This document shows, piece by piece, positions 1 to 10,400 of a stretch of 25,646 bases of DNA. Made by a program: the position numbers and the translations under genes. The notes below the pieces were generated by a model. The model saw nothing but the letters and a program-made list of their open reading frames with translations. It was not told the DNA's origin and did no database searches. This DNA comes from Lunasporangiospora selenospora (lineage: Eukaryota > Mortierellomycota > Mortierellomycetes > Mortierellales > Mortierellaceae), in contig JAABOA010000102.1 in assembly GCA_015680635.1 (NCBI GenBank), forward strand, positions 1 to 25,646, written 5' to 3'. Positions within the stretch are counted from its first letter, which is position 1, and every line of letters starts with the position of its first letter.

Positions 1-2760
1 ACCAGAATAATGGTGTTCACGAGCGAATCGTCAACCACAAAGATCAAGGAACAAAACTTAAAGGAAACAAAAACGTGCTGTATTAAGATTGCAGCTGTCA
101 GTCTAAAATAGTCTATCTGACTCGGCCACTCTAAACGAACCAAAAGGGCCAAAACCCATCCACTACACCATTCTACTCGTCGCCAGTATTGTTTCACTTG
201 GTAGGGAGTAGCCGTGTAGTAAATCTCTTTTTGGAAACCAATCAAATGTCTCTCGGAAGCCTATGGGTACGATAGGCACGACAGTCGATACAATGCAAGT
301 ATCATGCATGCTTTCATCTCATCCCCTCCAACCAACCACTATACTCTCACAACTGCTTACCAGGGATGTGGTACAGCATGCTCTCGGCAATCTCGATATA
401 TCGGAGTCTGTTCTCGAGCCATACTTGCTTCCAGCGGTCATCAGCATTGATGAATGCATTGTTGATCAGGGCAATCGTGTACATGAACAAACGGCCATTG
501 AGATCATTCAGTCAACCAGCTAGATGCAGAGTACAGAGGAGAGAGGTAGACATATTGATCCTGTGCCTCATATCAATCTACCAATCAACACATTGAGCAT
601 CAGGATCGATGAGAATGTAAAGTACACTATCACCATGATAACAAGGGGAACATTCTTGTATGCAGATGCCGTCTCTCCTCCGCCCTCCACATACATTTGC
701 TGTTCAGAGGATCAAATCTCACTCCCTATCAATTTTAATACGAACAGAGGTCAGAGACAATAATGATACTCGAGCAGTAGTTTGATCCGCAACTATACAA
801 TCATTCCTATCATCCCCGTCCAATCTCAATAATCGTGAAGAACCTACCATCATCAAGTACACAGTGATAATGACTCCATGAAAGTTATCAGGAATGGTAG
901 AGTTATCAGGAGATCCCGAATCGTCCATGTTTACGGGGGCACTTACTCTACCGTGAACAATGTGGATAATGGCAATCGTAAAGAAGATGGTGCTGATGGC
1001 AAGTACCATCGAGAACACCTTGATCTCGTTGAAGATCCTAAACATGATAGTGATGTACTTGCACATGGTTCCACTCACTCGGAGCTCAGTCAGCTACAGG
1101 GGAACATGAGAAAAGATGCTAATCACAGGGTCAAAGCACATTCGTAGGCCTAGTTCTCTAGATAACCTAGCATGATAAGAGATTGAGTATTATCGAGTGA
1201 TAGTGGAGAGGGGGTTGCTTCGTCTCCAGCAGTGGCTCCAGCAGTTTGACATACCTGAAGTATTGAGATCGAGATATCTTCATTTCTAATGGATCCATCT
1301 TAGGTGTGTCCCTACTCTTTCGTATAATCGACGATGGTATTCTTGCGATCCACCAAGAGATCCTTGTGGAATGGCTCAAGTAATGTTTCTTTTCTAGCTG
1401 TGAAAGATACCAACTATCTCGCCATTAAAGGAAATCGAGCCAGAGAAGCCCGCATGAGAGCACAACAATTGCTGAGAACAATCCAAGGAGTGGTCGTTTC
1501 TCTCGGTGATACACTTGCATGAAAGCCGCACTCAGAATGAGGAGTGAATAGAGACACTGTGCAGCAAATCGAACCATCCACACTGCGTATGCGAATGTGT
1601 TCCTACAAAAGAAGAAGGGATTCCACAATACCATAATATCAAAACAACAAAACTTCAATTACGGATCAAATCCGGTCCTTGCAGTAGCCACCAAACATTT
1701 ATGCTTACCGCTTGTACTGGGCAACGGCATCAATGGCTGGATTATCGAGGATCTCGAGACAGTAGAAGCGAGGTCGGCTTTATACATGACTGAAAGGGTT
1801 CATGTTGAACAGAATGATGTGATAGAAGGATTGTATCCATGTAGTGCTCTGATTTGAATCACCAAGTGGGAGCACTTTACATGGCGATCGAGTGTTTGGA
1901 ACAAATGACCAGAGGAGATTGATAGGAGCAACAAACACATCCTCTGTGGAGTTCTTATCGAGCGGATCGTTTTCTCTCGCGTTGAATAGGAGCTAGAGGA
2001 TAGGATTCCGAGATTCGTAGATCCTGCTATCATTGGATCTCCAGAACTGGCTGAGAGTTGGAGGGTGTACAATCCTATGGTTGTCGATAATGAACTCTCT
2101 GTCGGGGCACTGAATGCTATTAAAATATTGGTATTTGAAAAGAATCGATATCAGGGGGCTCGAGTGATCGCCTAGGATCAGATATTAGTTGACAAATGAA
2201 GAAATATATTTGATATGTGCATCCATTGTTCCGTCGCGTTAGATCTCATCAAACACGAAAAGTATGAACCAATATTCCAATGTTTTTGGATCAACTGGCG
2301 TTCCTCAAATTACCGGATAGAGCTGGATATCGCCTCCAGTGGATTCGGGAACTGGATGTTCTCTATGAGGATGGTCTCTCAACCCGGTTAACTCATATAT
2401 AAACATTTTAGACATGTAGAATAAAAGTTCGAGTTCGTCTTGAGATGATTGTGGAGGTCTCCAAGATACGAAACGTATTGACCATGGGGTAACCTGAACC
2501 ATCATGAGCTGAGAGTTCTCCTTCCTGAAGTAACGTCGATTTGCTATCCACCAATAATGCCGTGATTTCCCGTCTTTGAACCGGATATCCATGGCCATCT
2601 TTCTAATGAATCCATGATCGGTCTCTTGAATTACAAATGTCCCTCCATAATAAGGTGCCTCCTCTCCAGAAATAATCTTTGGGATATCAATGAGATCCGA
2701 TCCACCGGCGGGGGCACACTGAGACTCGCTGGGGTCGGTCAGTACACCTTCTCGGAGGAT
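1..2760 (-). pseudogene. Broken copy of the propeller-channel gene (copy A)
   Basis: This is a decayed paralogue of the intact gene at 7451-11996; exon order, splice phases and many residues match. Recognisable pieces, 5' to 3' on the minus strand: propeller end (about 2690-2410, with RFKDGKS and FVSWRPP), pre-S1 region (about 2100-1709, with NLLWSFVPN and LEILDNPAID), S1-S2 (start near 1658, end 1255), S4-S5 and pore (1093-848, ELRVSGTMCKY to YLMM), S6 (725-582), post-S6 (about 477-361, NADDRWKQVWLENRLRYIE) and tail (from 260). Lesions visible: in-frame stops at 1993-1995 (TAG), 1780-1782 (TAA) and 1425-1427 (TAA, a Gln in the intact gene); the S3 exon is missing (only 161 bp separate exons that flank a whole exon in the intact copy); exon 725-582 is a multiple of three where phase 1 is needed, so S6 is frameshifted; no AG acceptor precedes the post-S6 exon; and there is one extra base in the A run at 228-232. 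About 200 codons between the propeller end and pre-S1 are also absent. Its start was not found. It cannot encode a working channel. Confidence 0.85.
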
Positions 2761-3008
2761 TAGTATGCATTGGAATGGGGATAGAGGCCGTGTTTATTCT
2801 CACCAGCTAGCAACTTTTTCAAAGAAATCGGGTGTAGTACCCTTTCCCTTGGCCGTTTGATTGTCAGGTTTAAGGGAGTGGGCGGGTGGGTCATCTTTAT
2901 CCCCCATTCCTCTGTATACTAATCCTCTGATTGTCTGAATCATGAGATTTGAGGTTTTCATCGAGTGATTTGGAAATAACAAGAGATCCCAAAGCTTGAC
3001 TCGTATCA

Positions 3009-3158
3009 TTAGAGCCATCCCAAACCCACGTTATCGTCCTTCATATCCTCCACCTCCTCTATGGGTTTCTCATCCCTCTTCTTGACCCATCGCTGGCACA
3101 GTTGGACCTAGTAAAATGCTATGATATAGTAGGTCATTCGAGAGAATTACACGGAGTC
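3009..3158 (-). pseudogene. Relic of the last exon of another propeller-channel copy
   Basis: The minus strand has an acceptor (CAG before 3158) and then a stretch that aligns with the last exon of the intact gene. MTYYIIAFY, a stop, then VQLCQRWVKKRDEK corresponds to MIYYTATPYQVKQYWQRIKMKDGK. The TAG at 3108-3110 falls on the Gln of YQV. The segment before MTYY is out of frame with it, so the exon is also shifted or shortened. Reading ends at a TAA at 3009-3011. No matching upstream exons (S1-S6 or the ADDSW region) were found between 3160 and 4300, so only the 3' end survives. The match is short and was judged by eye. Confidence 0.5.
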
Positions 3159-3570
3159 CTGTTTGTTGTTTGTAGTCTGCATCAATGAGAGGGAAAAAGA
3201 CCTTTATTGTCATGTTGGATTACCAGGAAAACTATCTAGTTCCTCACCGTCCTTCGGTAAACACAGCACACGCAGGGTATAGATTGGAGAGCGCTACAAC
3301 AACGATAGTCCTTTTTTATCATCAAGAAAAAAAAAAGTAATGGTTAGCAACCGAGGATACATGCACAACCGTACAACGTCTTTGAGGCTATTAATCCACA
3401 ACGTGGTGGTCCCAGTCATCCAGCGATGAAAACAACCGCCGCCAGGCGTAGGCTTCCGTTTCACCAAGGTTATCGTCCATGACGACGATTCCGACTGCAG
3501 AACCACCGCCAACTAAGGCATTAATGCCCAGGGGCAGAGGTCATAATGAGGTGATGGCTAGGCGTAGCAT

Positions 3571-3610
3571 AGTCTTGTACCCTCACGGACCCACGGAGCA
3601 GTCGAAAACA
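3571..3610 (+). repeat. Imperfect direct repeat, unit 1
   Basis: This 40 bp unit starts AGTCTTGTAC and contains GGAGCAGTC. It matches the unit at 3841-3880 at about 33 of 40 positions, in direct orientation and 270 bp apart. Both lie a short way after a GAGGT(G/A)AT string. Origin unknown. Confidence 0.5.
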
Positions 3611-3840
3611 ACAGATTCAAGCCAGCACCACCCTGGAACCAGAGTGACAACTGATTTTTCACTGAAGAAGTATGGATCTCTGCTATGCCAAGCGAGAAGT
3701 GGATCTCGGGGATGAGGTCATATGGAGAGTAGAAGATCACCCACAAGTCTCATGGAGAATATGCTGTTCAAGGTGCAGCACCATCACTGCGAGGGGTAAG
3801 CCAAGACAGTGAAGAGGTAATTGTAAGAGGATGACCATAC

Positions 3841-3880
3841 AGTCTTTTACTCTCACGTACCCATGGAGCAGTCAAGAGCA
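3841..3880 (+). repeat. Imperfect direct repeat, unit 2
   Basis: Second unit of the pair described at 3571-3610, starting AGTCTTTTAC and containing GGAGCAGTC. A further ACAGTCTTTT occurs near 3936, which suggests a degraded local duplication. Confidence 0.5.
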
Positions 3881-4305
3881 GCACATCCAATCATGTCCCA
3901 AGCAAGCTTGAGAAAAGGAAAATGGGCGTAACGTACAGTCTTTTGTCCCAAACCCTCGATCCGTACACACATTAATGCTTGGATACCACAGACACTACCA
4001 TTACCTTGTGTGTTTGATTGATGCGACTCGATTACGAATTTGAGTGATTCTTGGGTATAACAAATGAATTGTGTGAAAGAAAGCAAGATGTGTTGTGTGG
4101 GAATGGAGGGACTGGCCTTTGTTCACCTTTTGATGCGCAGTAAATGCTCTGACTAGTTCTTCGGTGGCAAATCTCTCTTGTCCTAAAAAGGAAAAAAAAG
4201 GAGTAACATCTGAACATGGAGCATGGCACATGGCACAGTCTGCTGTTGCTTTACTGACCAATTAACCAGCAAGTCGTCGCCAGATTTTTAAAAAAAAGTC
4301 TAAGG

Positions 4306-6382
4306 ATGCCTAAAAAGCGCGAGTCACCAGGACCGAGCGAGGTGAGGCTTGAGCAGACTGATATTCTGGGGAAAAAAAAAATAAAAATAAAAAAAGTGAT
4401 AGCGAGAAATATCAACAAAACTGAGATCTGTTCTATCTACTGTGTTCTTCTAGACGAGTCGCTCAGCTAAGCGGGCAACTCAGGACAAGGACAAGGAGGA
4501 CGAGTCCTCTGAGGAGGGTCATTTCGCTGACGAGGTATCGATCGCCGAACTTGATAGGGAGCCAGTTGATAAGTCCGATGAAGAGTCGACCGACAAGTCC
4601 GACGAAGAGGTAAAATGATGTGGAGATCAGACTAGCATAAACAAGGTGTGGCCTAAAGTTGAGCAACTTTGTAACCACTTTCATATTCTCTTTATTTTAC
4701 CTCAGGCAATTCTTTCTAGGAGGCTTGTCAAGGCGATTTATGGGGCTCGACCATCCGAGCTCCAGCTGCGTGTCGTGGCTTATCTTGTCCAAATACGAAA
4801 GGCGCCGACCCCTCAAATTAACGACTATGTTGCCTTTGTCGCGGCAACTCAACCGGCCGTCACGGCTAACTCTTTAGCCAAAGAGTGGCGAGCTATCAAG
4901 CGGTTTTTTAGCTCTGACAGTAAAAAAAAGTATTCGATATTAGGAGAGCTGACCAATGTGCCCGAGTGGGTGGCAGCGTTTAAAGCGGCGCCAATGATAG
5001 ACCCACTGATGGTCAAGATCGCATGTATGCCTCCTCCACCACCACCACCTCCACTACCACCTCCACCACCACCTCCTCCACCACCACCTTCTTCTCTAGC
5101 GGCAACAGGTTCCAGTATGATAGTCCAGTGTCGATCATGCAGCGACAGCAACGGCAACAGCAGCAGCGACAGCAACAGAAACGGCAGCTTTGACAGCAGC
5201 AGCAACAGCAGCAGCACCAAACACCTCACACCTGCCCAAGTGACATTGATGCAGGTGCTGTTCAAGACCAACTTCGAGAGATTCCAGGGCGATGAATGGC
5301 TGCTGCCATCTGGGGCTAGTTTTGACCGTGTAGTCTTTGACGCTGTCAAGGACATGCGCTGCGAGTGCTCTCTGCACTCTTTTGTCATTGACAACCCGGC
5401 CACGGTACTTGATCTTTTCCCAGACAGCAGGGATAAAGATGAACTCAAGAGAGTACTTATCGATCGAATGGGCGAAGAGCTTCCAGCTTTATCCCCTTCC
5501 GAGAAGGCTCTCTTGGAGATGTACACAATGGGTCCTGCGGAACTGGCGGAGCTATTTACCACGAAGACATGGCCTGCTGTCAGTGCACTCATGACAGAGA
5601 AACCGTCGGACGAGTTTCAGTGTCTTGTATATGAGTGTATGCATCAGCTCAGGAAGGTATACCGCCAGGAGCGAATGGCCATGCCCCAGACGCCCCATGA
5701 GTCGTGGATAGTGAACCGTCTGTGGGGTTTCCTTGCAGACGCGCTGAGCAATCCAGAGAATGTGGAGTTCCGACCTGGAGAGTATGCCTCTCTAGCCTCG
5801 ATGCATCGGCGGAACCTGGGTCGTCCTACACAAGCGCGCCAGTTCTCTGGCCACAAGGTCGATGGAGTAGCCATCGCAGCTTCTCACAAGCTCGAGCTAC
5901 TGGTCATTGAAGCAGCCAAGAAGGACGAGGGTCCTAACACAACAAAGGCGATGGACGACCGGATGAAGCTTTGCAAGCTGTCCAAGGATATGCTCGATTT
6001 TGTTCGTTGCAAGACTGAGCACAATTTCAGCAAACAGCTTAATACATTCGGGATTCAAATCTCAGGGGAATCGGCCAGGTTTTTTACCCTGCGGCAACGT
6101 TATGGTCGATTTTATCAGCTCTGTCAAGAAGGAACTGTTTCGCTGCCTTCTGTCTGGACCAGGAAGGTCAACACCAAGTCTGTCCTCAGGGTTCTCTCCA
6201 TGGTCCTTACCATCCGCAAGGCACTCTTCTCCATGGCTGAGTCTGTTGATGAGAGAATTGCTAATGACCCCAACTCTGTTGGTCAAGATGTTGACTTTGT
6301 CGCTGCCACCATGACAAGCCCACACCTCGCCCCCACGCGTCCAGCCCTCACCTCCAGGCAGGCACGTGAGTTGCAACTGTAA
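4306..6382 (+). CDS. 622-aa protein of unknown function with polyproline linker and possible nuclease-fold C-terminal domain
   Basis: Proposed exons are 4306-4341, 4454-4609 and 4706-6382; all junctions are phase 0 with GT-AG introns of 112 and 96 bp. The start is MPKKRESPGPSE, with no frame open upstream. Residues 1-64 are charged (KKR, SAKR, then acidic DEESTDKSDEE), suggesting a nuclear or linker role. Residues about 65-170 form a globular helical region. A polyproline run lies at about 173-193, a Ser/Asn/Asp-rich run (CAG/AGC-type repeats) at about 210-236, and a second globular domain follows to the C-terminus. That domain has D near 451 (HKVDGVAI) and then LELLVIEAAKKDEGPNTTKA near 462-480. 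The D...E-x-x-K spacing is reminiscent of PD-(D/E)xK nucleases, but this is a weak motif reading. Similar proteins are, from memory, abundant and multi-copy in mucoromycotan genomes and have no assigned role. The gene sits between channel-family copies on the opposite strand. Gene structure is well supported; function is not. Confidence 0.8.
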
Positions 6383-6418
6383 ATTACTGTATATTATTCG
6401 CTTCACTTTTTTCGCACC

Positions 6419-6424
6419 AATAAA
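6419..6424 (+). terminator. Likely poly(A) signal of the 622-aa gene
   Basis: AATAAA lies 37 bp after the stop codon at 6380-6382. A second A-rich AAATAAAAAA run follows near 6444-6453. This is a motif call only. Confidence 0.5.
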
Positions 6425-6454
6425 ACAAACCATTTGGCAAAATGAAATAAAAAA

Positions 6455-7080
6455 TATTGTGCTCTCTCTCTGCTCTGGAACATCTCTTTCTGATCTGATA
6501 GACTAAATTTCAATTGAAGTAAGGCAGCAAAGGCTAGAAAGACTAGGAGCTCTCTCAGAAGGCTATCCCAAGGTAGCATTACGTGGTGTTTAGCAAGTCG
6601 TTGCTAATCGGCCTCTGCCCTTGATATGTTCAGCTAAACCTGTGTGATGTACCGAGCTGTTGAATTTTCTAATAGTCGATCGGTGCCTTTTTCAACTCTC
6701 CTAATCGCAGGTCTTGCCTCCAGATAACGAGCAGTGGAAGGTGGATTTAACTATTCAACTATGAAAGGGCTAATTTATGCCTTGCTCTGAACTTCACATC
6801 CCCCATTTCAAGAGAATCAGGATTGTTTTCATTTGGTATCTCTCTCTCACATCGGGTGGCACCCAACTCGAGGCTTGTAATTGGAAACCATTTTATCAAT
6901 GATTTCTCGATCAACATGTTCCCGTTACAAAGGCACACTTGCAGCAAATTATAAACTTTCCTTCAAATGTTGGATTTGTTCTTGGAAGACCTATGCTTAA
7001 AGAACAAAGTATGACTTAAACTAGACATAGTCCAAAGATTTAGTACAGCAATCATGGTGTGATGGCAGCTACACGTTTCG
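6455..7080. other. Intergenic stretch, nothing recognised
   Basis: Both strands lack a long open frame, and no family, RNA gene or repeat was recognised. Confidence 0.5.
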
Positions 7081-7081
7081 C

Positions 7082-7385
7082 TTAGAACTCTTTTCTCCAA
7101 TTATCAGGCCATCTTTTTACAATCCTATTGTGAAGCAAAAGGGGCAAGAGGGGTATCAGCAAGGCCGATATGGTAGGAGACACGCAGCAGATAAGTGTGA
7201 GGTAGGGGGTCCAGATGTTAGCAGAGTCCATGAAAGATCTATAGGAGAGAGTTGGGAACACCATTGGGCCATCTAGGCCATTGGGTGCTCCTCAGAAAAC
7301 GCGTGTCACCAGGCTCACCCAACATGGCGACAATGCGGGGTCAGAAGCGTACCTTGTATTCCTCCTTTTCCTCAACTTGAATAGT
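7082..7385 (-). pseudogene. Possible S2-S3 relic of a further channel copy
   Basis: On the minus strand FKLRKRRNTR runs into a donor at 7352 (AG|GTACGC). An acceptor at 7239 (TATAG) then leads to SFMDSANIWTPYLTLI and further hydrophobic residues, about 40 in all. The junction is AG|A in phase 2, the same phase and bases as the exon 2/exon 3 junction of the intact gene (AG|A at 9058/8972), where the hydrophobic S3 segment also follows. No S1-S2 or S4 pieces flank it. It ends just downstream of the intact copy's 3' end. It could instead be a chance hydrophobic frame. Confidence 0.35.
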
Positions 7386-7450
7386 GCGCAAGGTTTATGT
7401 ACATCAATCCATTTATCTATCCTTCTCGATCCTGCTCACTAGCATAACTG

Positions 7451-10400
7451 TCATTTATCTGATAACCGAGGTTGGGCGTGTCCTTTCAATATCGAGAGGA
7501 TAGTGTGTATGTCTTGCTTCAATTCTGTGACATCTCTTTTCAACTCGGAGACTTCTACTTGGAGTCTTATCACAGTGCTTTCGGTCAGCATGAAAGTATG
7601 TTGACTCTCCTTTGAAGACTTTTGAGATCCAGAGATCTCCCTCACTTCATCCACCTTCTCCTCAGAGATGAATTTTCCATCCTTCATCTTGATCCGTTGC
7701 CAGTATTGTTTGACTTGGTACGGTGTTGCAGTGTAATAGATCATTTGAGGGAACCAATCAAACTTTTCTCGGAATCCTGTGGTCCATATAATATAAGAGA
7801 GAAATGCGTCAAGTAGGAGGGGCAAAAGATATGAGACATCCTATTGTATTAGAAGACAGTACTTTCAATCAGAGGTGAAGAGCTGTATTGTCTAACAGTA
7901 ACTCACTTGCCTGAAATGTGAAATGTCATGTTCTCCGTACTCTCGATATATCGGAGTCTGTTCTTGAGCCATACCTGGCGCCACGAATCATCGGCTCTGA
8001 CAAATACCACGTTGATTAAAACTTTGTTTGAAGTATAGTCGGGACGAGGGAGAAAGGAAAATTCAGGGGTTTGAGATCGGGTCTAGTGATCTTGAATCCA
8101 CAAAAGAATGTCAATCGTCGTCTCTCTCTCATTGTTCAATCCAACCCTTACCAATAAACACATGGAGTATCATAATAGACGTAAATGTAATGCAAATCAT
8201 AGCCATAACTAAGAGAGTCCAGCTCCGGAAAGCTGGTAGAGGCGCAGTGTCTTCTTGATTAGGTGTGCCACTACCAACCCATCTGCTATCGTCTTCAAAT
8301 GGATCAAACCGACCTCCCTGTTCCAAGATCGATATGGGCAGTCCAATAAGTACTTGTTAGTAAACATATAAAGTGGTTCTCACTGTAATAAAAAATCTAG
8401 TGAGGATCGCCTGTATTCATGTCCCAGAACCAGTACTTGCCATCATCAGGTACACGGAAGTGACAGCACCAAAAAAGTAATTTGGGATTCCTGCTCCTGT
8501 TTCTTTCCCTCCAATATCAGCAACTCCATGGAGGACATGAATAATGGAGATCGAAAAGAACAACAGCCCACTTGCAAAAACAATAAGGAATATCTTGATC
8601 TCACATAGGACGCAAAGCACAAGAGTGATATACTTGCACATGGGTTTGTTCACCCGAAGCTCTGCAACCTAGAGATGTACACGCGTCATTAGGACAGATG
8701 AGGCAATTCTAAGATGTTTTGAAATCCATTTTCAGAAGCTACGACAACCATGACTACCAACTCAATGCAACCCCTTCTCTTGCCGAATATTCTCAAGTCA
8801 ATACACCTCACTTACCAAGTGAAAGAACACTAAAATAATGCAGAAACTAAAGCTCGATGTCACCTCCTTCGTCCCCACCTTAAAGAGGTTGAGGAGTTGG
8901 TAGATACTTGTCCCAAGAGGATAGAGGTACACGAGCAGATTAAGCAGGTTGGATAGTAATCTAATGGCCATTCTAGGGTTAGTACAATCTGTGGCACTCT
9001 TGATTCACGCTCTAGGCTCTCTCATCTCAAGGGAGCAGGCAAAGTTGAACCGAGTACCTAAGATTTGGGGAGCACCCCCTCTCTTCATTCATCATTCTCC
9101 TCCCTGAGATAATCAATCCCTCACTCGACTCTCTTGCGTATCGAATACGAGCAAGACTATCTCGCCACTGCAGGAATGCGAGCCACAGGAATATGCACGA
9201 AAAAGTACAGATGACTGTAAACAACCCAATAAGCGCAATCCTATGGGGGGTATAAACTTGCATGAGAGCTGCAGCTACGATAAGGATGAAGTAGACACAC
9301 CGCGAAGCAAATCGGGCGAGCCAAAACTTGAACACAAATGTGTTCCTAAGTGATATGGGTAAAAAATTGTATTAACATACTAGCCAGCAATTTCAGGCTT
9401 GATTTCACTCAGAGCCATAATAACATACTGCCGCAACTTACCATTTATAATGGATGATAGCTTCAATGGCTGGATTATCCAGTATCTCCAGAGAGTAGTA
9501 CCGTGGATGGATGTACACATGCCTAAAAGGGTTCAAATTGAACAGGATTATGTAGTAGAATACCTGTGGCCAAGCTTTGTCAAGTTTACAGTTGGTTGAC
9601 GAGAACTCAGAGGCAGAGCACTGAGAGTTGGGAATAAACGACCATAGGAGATTGACGGGAGCAATATGGACCTCTTCAGTAAAACCAGTATTGCGAGTGT
9701 CAGGCTCTTGGCCTGTATAGTTCAATTGGAGGATCGGGTTCTTGCATTCGTAGATCTTTCGAGCGTCACGAACCCAGAGATGAATGCGGGTGTGACGCTG
9801 CACAATCCTGTAGTTGTTGACGATCAAATCTCGGTCGCCCTGCTTGAAATAGGCAAAAACTCTTGAAGTAGCGAGCCCAACATCAGGATACTGATATGCG
9901 AGATCCTCCTGACATTCAAGAAGGAACATGATGTACGAAATATCGATCTTGTTCTTTGCTCTGTTAATGCAGTAATTGGTGAGGATACGGATTATTTCCA
10001 GTGCCCCAGGTTCTACCAACGCTTTCTGGAGCATGATTCCGACAGGGTTCGATCCCTTTGAATACCAAAGGCGAGGTAGCCAGTTGTGCTCAGTGTGTGG
10101 CTCTAGCAATCGGCTCAGTGTGTTCATGAACTGGGGGTGATTCTGAGCTGTCCATTCTTTACAAAGCGATGACATTACAGACTTGGAGTGGTCATCAGGA
10201 TCCGGGTAATAGTTGACATGTCTTCTCAAATATCGGATCAACCCTTCCCGAGCATTCTGAACCTTGGCCCTGTTCTTATAAAACATATCAACAGCCGTGT
10301 AAAGGAACTTGTTTGCAGTGCCAGGCGTGAGCACATTTGCCAAGTACAAGTCAACCTCTTTGTTATTTGAGAACAGCCTGAGCGATCCCCAATAGGGAGA

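Larger units (their letters stand above)
3160..4300. other. About 1.1 kb with no recognisable gene
   Basis: No protein family is recognisable here. The minus strand holds an exon-like piece at about 4180-4127, between a TTTTTAG acceptor and a GTGAAC donor, reading QERFATEELVRAFTAHQK. Further open frames run from about 4086 to 3853, but no coherent gene model could be built. The segment contains an imperfect direct repeat (listed separately) and a purine/A-rich run near 3325-3338. It may be decayed gene or transposon sequence. Confidence 0.3.

Noticed and set aside
5040-5220. CRISPR-like or minisatellite array in the CCACCA and CAGCAA runs
   Set aside because: These are in-frame proline and Ser/Asn codon repeats within a coding exon, without spacers.
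4849-5592. A 247-codon minus-strand frame with a glycine-rich run
   Set aside because: It is the reverse complement of the polyproline and Ser/Asn region of the plus-strand gene; the glycine run is the antisense of the proline codons.
6062-6433. A 123-codon minus-strand frame
   Set aside because: Antisense shadow of the last exon of the 622-aa gene, with no domain.
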